Assembly: GCA_028583405.1 (NCBI GenBank)
Contig: JAPTMU010000063.1
Location: 558,001 to 622,000 of the forward strand
Direction: 5' to 3'
Source of the DNA: Pogonophryne albipinna
Lineage: Eukaryota; Chordata; Actinopteri; Perciformes; Artedidraconidae
Length of the DNA: 64,000 nt
Numbering within the stretch: position 1 is the stretch's first letter; each line of letters opens with the position of its first letter. Below, piece by piece: positions 15,348-26,776 of this stretch. A model generated the notes under the pieces. The model was given only the letters and a program-made list of their open reading frames with translations. It was not told where the DNA came from and made no database searches. A program made the translations under genes and the position numbers.

Positions 15348-17289
15348 ATGAGTGTGGGACCGAGCAAAAAGCTAAAAACAAACCACTTCCACCCAGAATG
15401 GGAGGAAGAATATTTTTTTGTGATGTCACATTCAAACGTTATTTGCCTTATTTGTAAAGCAAGCGTCGCTCTGCCAAAGAAATGTAACGTGGAGAGGCAT
15501 TATCGGAGTGTTCACAAGGCATATGACAGCGACTTCCCTCCTAGTAGCGAGTTGAGAAAGAGAAAGGTGAGGGAACTTAAGTCACAATTAGCTGGACAGC
15601 AGTCACTTTTCTTAAAGCCGACATCCACCGCAAAGGCAGCCACTGAAGCATCTCTACGAGTGAGTCACGCTATAATCAAACACAAAAAATCCTTTCAAGA
15701 TGGAGAGATGGTGAAAGAAGCCTTCGTAGAAGCAGCAGACGCCTTGTTTCGGGATTACACAAACAAAACAGAAATAGTAAACGCTATCAAGGCCGTCCAA
15801 TTATCACGGAGCACAGTCACACGTCGCTGTGAAGTCATGGCTGAGGATTTGACCCAGCAACTCAGGAAGGACATAGAAGACTGCGAGTCCACTGACGTGA
15901 GCGATACAGCACAATTGTGAGTTTTTATCCGGATGGTGTTCACAGACATGACGGCGAAAGAGGAACTGCTGACAATTCTGCCAATGAAGGAACACACTCG
16001 GGGCGAGGACATTTTTCGGACGTTTAAAAACTTTGTTGACAAAACTAAACTCCCCATGTCTAAGTTGAGTTCCATCACAACGGATGGTGCGCCTGCGATG
16101 GTGGGCCGGTGTAATGGCTTCATCACAAAATGCAGAGAGGATGACATATTCCCTGACTTTCTGAATTATCACTGCATCATACACCAGCACGCACTTTGTG
16201 CTAAAATGCTGAACATGAAAGAGGTAATGGATGTGTCACTTAAAGTGGCCTGTTCTATTCGGGCAAGACCTCTTCAAAGACGGCTGTTTCGTGCATATCT
16301 GGAGGATGCCGACTGTGTTCACACTGACCTCTTACTACACACCGACGTAAGATGGCTGAGTAGGGGCAATTTTCTCGAGAGATTTCGAGTGCTTCTACCG
16401 GAGATAAAGGCATTTCTCCATGGCACCAAGCTCGCGGAGTACGCACGTCTAGATGACGAGGAGTGGCTGTTAGATTTGGCGTTTTTAACAGACATTACAC
16501 ACATGTTAAATGAGCTGAACTTGGAGCTACAAGGGAAAGACAGAACTGTGGTTGACATGATCAGCTCAGTTAATGCCTTCAAACGAAGACTGCATCTGCT
16601 GTGTTCAAAGCTGCAGCGCAAAGATTTGGCCAACTTCCAAAACATCGCCTCTGAGCTGGAGAAGCAAGGGAAGGACAGCGCGCTCCTTGACAGTGCGCGC
16701 TACACAGAGCAAGTCAATAACATTACATCTGACTTCGAGAAACGCTTCCGAGACTTCGCTTTGCTCGAGCCAATCGCCACATTCATGTGCTATCCATTTA
16801 GTGAAGACCATGATATTGATTCGCTGGCCCAAAACATCGGAGCAGTGTTTCATCTGAACCCGTCTGCGCTGGAGGATGAGATGTTGTCGCTGCAGGCCGA
16901 CATCCAGTTGAAGGCGCGTGCCCATGCCGGACAGTTTTGGAACTTATTCAGGGTTGAAAAGTATCCAAACGTCAGAAAATGTGCCACCTCACTGACCTCA
17001 CTCTTCGGCTCGACTTATTTATGCGAGTCAGCCTTCTCCCAAATAAAGATAGTGAAGTCGAAATACGGTTCCCAATTAACTGATGAACATTTGGAGGCCT
17101 GTCTGAGACTAGCCATCAGCAGTTACTGTCCTGATTATGCAACATTGACGGACTCCATTCAGTGCAAGTCATCAGAATATGGTAGGGACCCACCTAAATA
17201 TATTGAATTGTGTTTTGCAGCATTATATCAGGACCATGGAGAGAGGTTTCTTACCCTGCTTGTTTTTGTGTTTCTTAACAGGGAAATGA

Positions 17290-17364
<75 letters not shown>

Positions 17365-17393
17365 ATATTGGACCTATGTATATATCATTATAA
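15348..17393 (+). pseudogene. hAT transposase, GTF2IRD2/Charlie-like, broken by one in-frame TGA
   Basis: The frame opens with ATG at 15,348 and reads 190 codons to TGA at 15,918-15,920. It then resumes in the same frame to 17,393 (ATG at 15,933, 486 codons). An N-terminal zinc finger is visible (Cys33 and Cys36 in CLIC, His51 and His56). After the stop come the hAT core motif ITTDGAPAMVG, the LHTDVRWLSRG segment and the C-terminal dimerisation motif LCESAFSQIKIVKSKYGSQL. Family members normally carry a segment ending in the first catalytic Asp just before 'ESTD'. Here 'DCESTDVSD' looks shortened by several residues, which would remove that Asp (inference). The true C-terminus is probably near 17,170; the rest reads into non-coding DNA and a GA repeat. 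Human GTF2IRD2 has a domain from such an element. It is very unlikely to be active. Confidence 0.88.
17291..17362. repeat. (GA)n microsatellite inside the hAT element
   Basis: About 36 GA units. They encode the Glu-Arg tail of the open frame, which is not genuine transposase sequence. A shorter GA patch recurs at 17,552-17,572 beside a repeat of the preceding words ('ggacatggagag..tttctta.cctgcttgtt'), so the 3' end of the element holds a small internal duplication. Confidence 0.93.
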
Positions 17394-17785
17394 CTTTGAG
17401 AGACTGTTCATAGGACCCATTTGAGTCTGGTGTCTAAGTTGAGTGTTCTACTCGTTTATTGTATTCCTTGTACTTATATTTGTGTTTTATGTTTAAGATT
17501 TCAGGACATGGAGAGTGGTTTCTTAGCCTGCTTGTTATGTGTTTCTTAACAGAGAGAGAGAGAAATAGAGAGAGGTTAACATGCCATTTTAGTTTTATGT
17601 ATTCATGTATTTGTTTCTGTTCAAGAACCCAAATAGAGTTGTTGTAGTTATCCCATGTATACATAAAACGTGTTATTCAGCCCCTTGCAATTTGGGATTT
17701 TATTTTTGGTTGGTAGACCTCATTGAGCTGGTCATTTCAAAAGTAGCCCACCGGCCCAAAAAGTGTGGGCACCCCTGTTCTAGAC

Positions 17786-20700
17786 CCTTGAATGTAGCGT
17801 AACTTCAGTCTGGAGGAAGCTGCTCTGCTGAATTCCTGCACGGTGAAACACAGTTTCTCTTTTGATCCTCTAACCTCACTCTCATCCTGCCTCTTCAGCT
17901 CTTCAGATATCAGCCTGCTCATCCTCACCGTGCAGGCAGTGGGAGTGTGTGAGTGTGTGTGCTCTTTACTACAAGAGTTGTGCGCAGACCACTCATCTGT
18001 ATGAGCTCCATTGGCAGTTACATAAACCATACTGTCATAAAAAGCTACAGGGCATACTGAAACCCTGCCAAATCAGTGCTGGGTCAATAACTCGCTGCTG
18101 CATATTTTTTTAGGATTTTCTTCCCTTTGTTGGGCAGCCAGTTCACATCTGGGTAAAAGTGAAGAGGAAGTGGGCGGATCGTACTGTTGCAGTGCAGCAC
18201 AGAGGTCAGTAATTACCATGAAACATAATTACTGCCTCTCCCTGGGACATATCTCCTCTGAGTAGACAGACAGTTATTTGACCACAGTAATTAGAACATA
18301 AAGAAAACTATTTGAAAGGCAAATAAAAGCAGGAATTAAGGTTGAAATGCATCCAAGATCCTAGGTCACAAATGCACCCCTGCAGTGATGCTATTTACTG
18401 TTACTAATGCTTGATATGCTATAGAGCTATCAAGCATTTTCCACTGTCTGTTCAGCTAAAAGAGAGGTGCAGGAATGAGTTCTAAGACCTGGAGATTAGT
18501 CGGCATTTTACCCTTTCATGTTCCCTTGTTTCTAAGTCAATGGTTTCTGAATGTGCTGTATTTCCTTTATAGTGTTAACGTTAGCTTTTTACTACAAAAA
18601 TCATAAAGTGGTGTCTAAACGTTTGTGGAGATTATCCTGCTGAACAAACAATTAATTATCATAAACGATTGTTTGCCACAGAGATTCTTTTCTGTAATAA
18701 TCCAAAATCTAATGGAGAAATCCCATTGGATTTTTGTCGAGGGAGAACATGAGATGCTAACTTCCAGGTCGGTTAACAAAAATACGTCTACGTTTATATT
18801 AAAGGAATAATACATTGTTTTAACACAAGGGCTACTTTTGGTCTCCGTTAAAATGCGTTCATTGGTATCTTTTACCACCTAGAAGTCAGATTCAGACGGG
18901 GTGTTTCTCCGCACAGGAGGCAAGAAGCGCGAGTCAGCAAGGAGACAGCAACCACAGCTAATGTGCTTGACATGGACGTCAGCTGTTTGACTGGCGACAC
19001 TCGGACAATGGCTCAGTATTGCCCGGCGAACCAGAGAAACTCAGCTGCACACTTTCCACTTCCTGTGTGGCAGGCTGGAGTCCGGAGGTGACACTCTGCT
19101 GAGGCGGACCGCTGTCAGGTCCTGACGTTTAAGAAAATGCAAACACTTTCTGTTTTAACTATATGTTTGCAGTTGCAGCCACTGTTGTCTTTCTGCAGGC
19201 ACCTCCACACAGAGCCTTGTCAGTATGTGAGACATACACTGGGTTACTTCCTTTGTATTCCTCTGAGGTTAAAGGCTTTTGGTAAAATTATAAGCGAAAA
19301 GCAGGCCAGCTGTCATGCAACCAAGGCGCCGTCCACAGAAAAGCTGTGATCAAGCCGCTCACACTGACTCACAAACCGCTCACTGACTCACAAACTTCTC
19401 TTTTTTTTTCTTTAATCTAACATTTTATTTTGGGGGGATTTTTGCAATGCTGCAGTAAAAACTCTCTGCTCACATAATGCGGGCGAAATCAAGCCAAAAA
19501 GTACTAATGCCTTCATGCCCCAGAAAAGGCTGCAAACTACAACTGATGTCTGGAATAAAAAATCATTAGTTTTTTATGTTATTACAGCTGCTGCTTTGGT
19601 AAAAAAAAGACTTTGATTCAAAGCAAGCGAAGGGAGAGGATGGAGAAGAAATAAATCACAGCTCCTCTTCAAATTATTTCTTCAAACTCCAGTGTGTTAC
19701 CCGACTTAATGAGCCTTGAAATTGGCGAGATTACATTTTTCTGAGTTGCTTTCATTAGTGCGGGTGTCACCAATCTCTGGGGATTGGTTTCCTCACTTTG
19801 GGATTGTGCAGTGCGCTGCCGAAGAGCGTGTTGCGATGATGAATCGAGCAACAAACTAAGCAGTAGGCCGGTAAATAGACGAGGGAGTTCCCAGTGATCA
19901 GGCGGTCCAATCTGCGGGCTGATTTACAGAAGCTGTGCAGTGGGTTAAAGAACATTTAATCATTGTGAGAACGAGCATCTGTTTTTCGATTAAATCGCAG
20001 TATCCGCCAATGAGTTGAGATACCAACACTTGTTTTTACAGCAAGCTCTGTTTGTTCAACAATGAACAGAAAATAGAGATTTCAGTTGAATTGAAGGATT
20101 TCAAATCATCTTTTGGGCAAAAGGCTTATTTCCAATTCAAGTCACGTCGTGTCACGTGACTTGAATTTTGAATTGAGCCTAGCTCTTTACGTATGCACAC
20201 ACACACAATTTTGAATTGTGCCGTCCCTTATACTATCTCTTTACGTTTTCCTGCCAACAGGGTAACACCCCTCCTGGCATGGTCCTTGGAAGATGCGGCA
20301 GTGTTTTGGTTTTTTTCGTCACAGGAATGCGCTTTGCTGGCGGCGAGAAGAATCCCACCAGACTCCTTTGCCCCTCCAACAGAGGGATGTCCTTGTCCTT
20401 TTGCCTTTTCGTCATTTCAAGCGATAGAAACTCTCGATCTTCTCTTGAATTATTAATTTTTTTGTCAAATCACGCCAAGACGCCCCCCCTGGCGGAAACG
20501 CTGGTTGAGAGGCAGCCAATGATCAGTCATTAGCACATTTTAACAAAAAAAGGCGCAAAAGGTTTAATACTCAATCCTGATTGGTCAATTTTGACATTCT
20601 AGAGGTCTGATAGTTTTACAGAATGTTGCTAAGGAGAGCAGACCGCTAAGGACGCTCCGATTAGACACTATATCTGCAGTCATGTCCATTTAACGTCTGT

Positions 20701-22159
20701 TTTGGACAACAAACATTAGTATCCTCCATCAGACTTTAGAAATATGAAATTCTATATTTGTAGAGAGCGGGATATTTTGGATTCATGACGGCTAAACTGT
20801 TCCCAGTATAGAAAAGAAAAAGAGAACAAGAGAAGGTAAAAGGTTAAAAGCTAGAGGAGCTGGAGGTCAAAGAAATCATCAGAAGAAGACAGACAGGAAG
20901 TAAACACTAACGGGAACACAGTATGAGCTCTGGCAGTGTTTAAAGACTGGTTAATGGTAAAGTCCACGTACTTCCAGCCGTTGGGACACAATAAACCATA
21001 TTTTTTAAGCGTTACATTTTTCTGAAGTAATGTGATTACGTCCTTTTGGTATCCTTATTACGTAATCCTTTTACATGTCATCTGTTATTCCCAAGGCCTG
21101 ATGACGTGAACGAGAAAATCAATATTGTGGATCCCGAAAGCTTCTTAGTTTGTTAATCTGTAGTGGCTGATTCATAAGCACGGCTGGCATAATGCGATGA
21201 TTGAAGTTTTGGCTTCGGTTGCTTCATCTGGCTCAGCAACTCTCACCACTTTTGGACCGGAGCGCTAAGACCAGAGGGACTGGGCTTGTTGGCTTGGTTT
21301 CTCTTATGCCAATCGCTCAACGGCTGCAAGGGGGGGGGGGGGTCCACGTGATGTGTTCGCGATACGTAAAAAGGCGACCCAGATCCACTCTGCTTTTGTG
21401 GGCCAAGCAGCAGGAGAGTAGCTTCGCAAATGAACCCAAAAGAGCAAGGTGTTCAAATTAAGCCCCTCATTATGAGGAATGATGAATCTGTCCGAGCTTG
21501 TGCCGTCCCATCCGAGACCGTGGAGTCGAAACATCTCATTGAACAACTTCCCAGGGAGGAGAGAGCCAGGTATTTGATGTAATGTGAGAAATTCATAGTC
21601 CATGCCCAGTGGGTTCCTAAACGCCGCACAGTTTGAGGCTTAGTAATTTCAATCAAATTGGAGTAGTGGAAGGGAAATGAAGGGAGAGGAATTGGGGAAC
21701 AGATTTAATATAACTGCTCGTTCGTTTCTGGGGTTATTTTAAGACTTGGCAGCTTGCAGAGTCCAAGAGTTCCCTGCCACACTCAATGGTCATTAAGAAT
21801 TTAAAAAGGCAGAAGTAGGACAGAGACAATTGAAGCAGAAAGAACATAAGGCCTCTTCTTCTTCCCCTTCGTTCTTTTCCTAAAGCATTGGGCAGAGACA
21901 AATGAGTGGCATGTCTTTTCAGTTAGAGGAGAAAAAGTGAAACTCCAGCTCAGGAGTCAAAAGCATTGGTTCAACAAGAAAACTAACTAAAAGCTGCAGG
22001 AAGCATCAGACCGTAACTCCATCTCTTCCTTTAGGCACAGGTGGACCATAGTACATTTAACCAAGACCTATACTTGAGTACCATTTCATGCTACTTCTAC
22101 CTCACTAAATTATGGAAGCCAATATTGTTCTTTTTACTTAGACGACTTAGATGTATTTT
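17786..22159. other. Gene-free sequence with scattered repeats
   Basis: No host exon is recognisable. Bases 18,556-18,800 belong to the unnamed repeat family also seen at 7850-8070 and 9455-9660. A short hairpin at about 20,137-20,172 ('attcaagtcacg' and 'cgtgacttgaat') includes a CACGTG word. A run of G lies at about 21,331-21,342. Confidence 0.4.
20876..20918 (-). repeat. Single inverted unit of the 40-bp minisatellite
   Basis: On the minus strand this reads 'cccgttagtgtttacttcc' followed by 'tgtctgtcttcttct'. It matches the unit tandemly repeated at 23,616-23,775, about 2.7 kb away and in the opposite orientation. Confidence 0.75.
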
Positions 22160-23050
22160 GTGCCTCTACTATGACTTTAATCTTCTGACATGTCTGCATG
22201 TTTTAATGTTCAAAAAGGTCTTTATTTTTCACATACTGCCTGTGCTGCAGCACCTCTTTTCACCCTCCAGGGTATATGCAGGAATCCTGAAGTCAAATGT
22301 AATACCTTTTAAGACCTTTTTTAAGACCCTCTCCATACATTTTAAGACCTCATCGCCACTTTGAGTTTTAACCGGTTACATTGGCGACACACTTTACCTC
22401 ACATTGACTATATACAGTATTGATTGTCCTTCCTCCTTATCTTCCAACCATTTGGACGCAGACTTGCATTTCCCCATAACGATGTTGTTTAACAACCGGC
22501 GTAAACGGACCTTCGTGCGCTATTAAGCAGTGAGCGTGCGATGTCCTGTTCAGATGATGTCAAATCCAACGGGATGCCATAAATAAACTACACAGACTCA
22601 CACTACACACCTACGCAATGATTACATTCAGGCAGACTGTAGAATACAACCTCTTTGGACCATTTATATACTTATTGAAAACAAGCTACAAAATGTAATG
22701 CCTTGGAAAATGCCGTTTAATACTTTTTAATAGCCTTCATTTTCGCTAAATTGATTTATCAACTTTTAATACTTTTTAAGACCCCGCGGACACCCTGCCC
22801 TCTGTCTGAAACCAGAGCCCAGTCTGCTCTGATTGGTTAGCTGGCCGGCTCTGTTGTGATTAGTCAACTGCTTAGAGATGTCCCGCCCCTTAGCCTATCA
22901 CGTACAATGTGTTGGTGCACTGGCCAATAGAAGCCCAAGTGTTGCATAGTGATGTCACTTTGATCAAGAAGTAAACAAAGGAGTCCAATGGAGTGTTGGT
23001 AAAAAGGGAACACAGGGATTTTAGGTGACAATATTATTTGACCTATTTTA
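22160..23050. mobile_element. Degraded fish repeat with a nested insertion
   Basis: The outer repeat ('catactgcctg.gctgcagcac..ttttcaccctc' ... 'tgtctgaaaccagagcccag', then 'caaaggagtccaatgg' and 'acagggattttagg') is the inverted relative of the repeats at 6160-6420 and 13,190-13,300. It is split by the element at 22,268-22,797. Confidence 0.55.
22268..22797. mobile_element. CAGGG-ended MITE nested in an older repeat
   Basis: It begins CAGGGTATATGCAGG and ends CCGCGGACACCCTG. CCCTC occurs directly on both sides (22,263-22,267 and 22,798-22,802), so the host repeat reads through when the insert is removed. The words 'ttttaagaccttttttaag' and 'actttttaagaccccgcgg' match a common fish MITE with hAT-like CAGGG ends. 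The duplication looks like 5 bp, not 8, so the superfamily is uncertain. Confidence 0.65.
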
Positions 23051-23615
23051 CAAAAATAACTGGCTCCAACAACTTTAGTTTGTTATTATAAGCTAATACA
23101 AAATATAAATAGACCAATAAATACAAATACAATTATAGGCGAAGATATCCCGCAGCAGTATACTGTATACTTCTTCTATATATCTCTTCCATTAAGGACT
23201 ATGCTGAACTAATCAAACCCTTCAACATCATTTGCCTTTGAGCGTCTCCTCTCATGTGCAAATGTGTTTTCTGAGGCACTGTCTTGTGAAACAATTCCAC
23301 AAAAGCTGCAGTGGATTTCTAGTGACATCTGCAGAGGGCATGTGTTTGCTTCTGGCGTGTGCTGCTCAGACGAGAGCAGTTTGTGACAGAGTAGCTTTTA
23401 GGGAAAGACGATGATAGAAAAGAGCTGCGGGACATAAGGGTCCTGCAGGAATTAGAAAGAAAGTTTTGCTGATCTTACTCAGGGCGAAACGTTTTTTAAT
23501 ATTAGATCATCATCTGTCCAAAAACACACCGTTTATTAAGAGATTAAGCGTTAGTCTCAATATGCAAAACATGTGGACGTTTTAATGTAAGGATCCAGAT
23601 GCAAAGCGTAGTACT

Positions 23616-23775
23616 GTCTTCTTCTGCTGCTCCCGTTAGTGTTTACTTCCTGTCTGTCTTCTTCTTCTGCTCCCGTTAGTGTTTACTTCCTGTCTGTCTT
23701 CTTCTGCTGCTCCCGTTAGTGTTTACTTCCTGTCTGTCTTCTTCTGCTGCTCCCGTTAGTGTTTACTTCCTGTCT
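23616..23775. repeat. 40-bp minisatellite, four units
   Basis: Four tandem units of 40 bp start at 23,616, 23,656, 23,696 and 23,736. The unit contains 'cttctgctgctcccgttag' and 'tgtttacttcctgtct'. Only the second unit differs visibly, with 'cttcttctgctccc' in place of 'cttctgctgctccc'. Confidence 0.93.
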
Positions 23776-26062
23776 GTCTGTTTTCCTCAAATATAAAAAT
23801 AAAGATTCAAAAAGTATTCTACTGTGTTTTCTGATGGGTGAAATCCAATTGTTGTTGTCCACAGATGACGTTAAATTGACCAGACTTCTTTCTGCGGATA
23901 CAATAGTCCCTTGGTCTGAGTTATCGAAAAATAGCAGAACTCTGTGAGGTCCGTATTGACCAATCAGAAACGTGTATTCCACTAAGCCATGCCAAATACA
24001 TTTTGGTTACCAATATTCTGGGGTATAAATCAATTCGAGTTTCACGATGGGTCGACAGACGTTCATTGTCAGTTCATGTCCACTTTTCATTTAATCTATA
24101 TTTCAGCTCGGTGCCAGCTGCTGCAAATCATCCTCAGTGCCAAAGCGTGTCCATTACTCTAACATCCAAGAGACAAAATGTTAACTTTGAGCAGCAGGTT
24201 TTCTTTTCCACATGAGCTCTTTTAGAAACGAGCACAGCAGTTAAGCTCCATTAAGTCCATAATGGGAAGAGCAGAGAAAACCATTAATAAAACCACAGTG
24301 TGATACCCTAACCGGCGCTGCAGTGTTGCAGAAAGCCCATGCTTCTCTGTAAGGAGTCATATAAAAAGATTCATCCCACAAAACATATTTATATCAATTC
24401 TGTATTTCAAGTTTTTGCAATGAGTCCCTCCATTAGTGCACTTTTCTATAAGAAATGATGAGTGTGCATATTTGAAATGGAGACACAAGCTTCTTGCTCT
24501 TGCAGCCTCTTCTCCGCAGCTTGTAATATGTTACTGACTGAATAAAGACACAGGACATTAAGCAACAAAGCCTGCCAGGAGGAACGTTCAAAATGTTCTG
24601 TGGAGTAAAATAATGTGCTGATTCAACACTGCTGAAGAACATAGTCAGCTGCAGTAGCTGTAAAAGACATGAGCAAACCTCCTATATGCACAATATAGAC
24701 AGAAAATATATGTTGTACTCCTTTTACAACAAAGAAAAACGGTAAGAGAGTTCACGATTCAGAACATTTTGACCAGCTTTCATTAAATTGTTAGAAAGCA
24801 AATAATTAATCCGGATTTAATAAGTACAATTGCAACCCTACATTGACTTAAGCTACTAGAATATTTATTCCTGATGAACGGTTCAACCACAATATTAAAG
24901 GGGCTCTTTTATACTTGTTGTGGTGTTCTCTTTCCTGTAGGGTGTATGTTTTCGTGCATTTAAATGATATGAAAAGGCTAAAATGAAATCCCTAAGTACT
25001 GGTAAAGTCAGCTAAACGCCTTTTCTCTATTTCACCAACCAGTGCATTGTGGGAGTTATGGTGGAGGTAGATGGTTCTTACTGATGTCCAGTGGTCTCCA
25101 GTCAGTGTCACAGATTACATGTCATTTGTTTTTATCCAAAATGTAATCCACTGAGCCACAGCCTCCCCTAACACATGTGTTTTTGTGCCGATTCCTCCAC
25201 TTTCTTTGCATTTTCACTACCATGCAATTCATGGTAGACAAGCATAAGGGATAAGGGATCAACTTTGGGTCAAACTTAGTAATGTGACGCATAAGGTTTC
25301 CAGTTAACCCCATTAATAATTCATTGATTAATTCATTGCCTAAAAGCAAGTGATGACTGACAATAAACAGGTGCAATGCATATATTTTCCCCAGATATAT
25401 AAACCTCAGTCACAACCGTGTTTCTGTAACCTTCTCACTTCTTACATCAGCCTGCAGACCCCTGCAGTGTTTCCAGCCTCAAACCCGTGGAGTGTGATGC
25501 TGTAATGATTTTGTGAGGTAAATTTGCAGCGTGCAGCAGTAATGTCGCTCTGCTAATTATGCCCTTCCCCACCCTTAAGGTGAATGAGTGAAACATATAC
25601 ACTGGCACGCTCTCATGGTGCAACGCTGCTGACACTGCTGAAATGTATGATTTTTTTTACACAAGTGCGATTCATGCACACAGCGATGAGGAGAAGATGT
25701 GTTTTGTTTTTTTTCAGAGAAATGACGCCCATTATGATACATTAACACGTTTTCAAACTGTCCTTTTACTTCCCAATCTGTTGTGTTACAATTTGGATGT
25801 TAAAGAGGCCCCATTATGCTTTTTATCTTTTAGGTTTTTTCATTTCGAAAATCCCTGTCTTTCCTCCAGACTTTCTCGCCCTCTGAAAATCCTCCTTTTA
25901 TCGGTCATTCATTTTTTACAATGTTTTTATTTTTTTATTTAAATCAATCATTTGTATTAATTTTTTCCTATTTTACTTATTGGTGTACTTGACATCTTAT
26001 CGTCATATTCATATTCTGCATTTGAGCTACACATTGTTTGCGCTTGAACTGACGTGAATATC
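23776..26062. other. Gene-free sequence with TTAA-element fragments
   Basis: No host exon is recognised. Partial left ends of TTAA-type elements occur at about 24,895 ('ttaaaggggctcttttata') and 25,799 ('ttaaagaggccccattatg'), without clear partners. Confidence 0.4.
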
Positions 26063-26776
26063 TTAAAGGTCACCTATTAATCCACTTTGTCGTGTCTTTT
26101 ATTCATAAATATGTGTTCACTCTGTGCGAGGAGATTCTGAAAGTTCCAGGAAAAAAGATTATCTCTTTTTATCCTGATCCATTTATATTAAAAAAAAATC
26201 TGAAAATGTGCTAATCAGATTTTGGCCACTTTGTGAGGTCACAATGTTTTTTTGGGTTGTGCAACAATTAGCCAATCACCAACCAAGGTAACACCCGCCC
26301 ACCTTATCACCTGAATCTCCTCATAGCCACGTTCACACCGGAGTACTTTTCAACGTACTTTTCCTGTTTAGTTCAGTTAGTCCCCTTATTATTATTAACA
26401 CCAAAAAGAATACTTAGTGCCGGGAACTTTTACCCCCATTTTTAGTGCCTGCTGAGAGGTGGTACTCTCCTGGGGGAAAAAAGTGCCCCAGTTCTGATTG
26501 GCTGGGCGAATTGCAAACCACGACCCGTAAAACTCTGAAATGTTTTGTAGAGCCGCCATTTCATTATCCTCGCATTAGCATTATTAGCATTAGCATTAGC
26601 CCAGTGCACAAACGCAGAGAGACTAACTTATGGCAACACAAAAGAAAACATGGGAGCGGTGGAGATGAGGAGGTGTCGGCGTTCTGGCGATTTACTCGCA
26701 CAATTTAAATCTATTCTAGTAGACCTCAACAATGGAATTATGATCAGTAGAAATGGCCATGACATGGGACCTTTAA
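26063..26776. mobile_element. TTAA-flanked composite MITE
   Basis: TTAA at 26,063-26,066 is followed by AGGTCACCTATTAATCC, and CATGACATGGGACCT runs into TTAA at 26,773-26,776. The right 75 bp closely match the right end of the element at 1003-1814. The middle carries another unit, 'cgttcacaccggagtactttt' at about 26,330, with a possible partner 'cggcgggtact' just outside at 26,800-26,812, so the structure may be nested. Confidence 0.55.

Larger units (their letters stand above)
15064..17785 (+). mobile_element. hAT transposon (Charlie-like), 2706 bp, with target duplications
   Basis: The element at 15,072-17,777 starts CAGAGGTGCCCA and ends TGGGCACCCCTG, a terminal inverted repeat close to the CAGGGGTGCCCA type of hAT-Charlie elements. 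It is flanked by a perfect 8-bp duplication, TTCTAGAC (15,064-15,071 and 17,778-17,785). It holds one transposase-derived frame on the + strand, interrupted by a stop. The intact duplication and ends point to a fairly young insertion. Confidence 0.93.

Noticed and set aside
16573..16925. Overlapping frames on both strands inside the hAT transposase
   Set aside because: They are shadows of the + strand transposase frame.
23616..23775. CRISPR-like repeats
   Set aside because: The 40-bp units are directly abutting with no spacers, in a vertebrate genome; this is a minisatellite.
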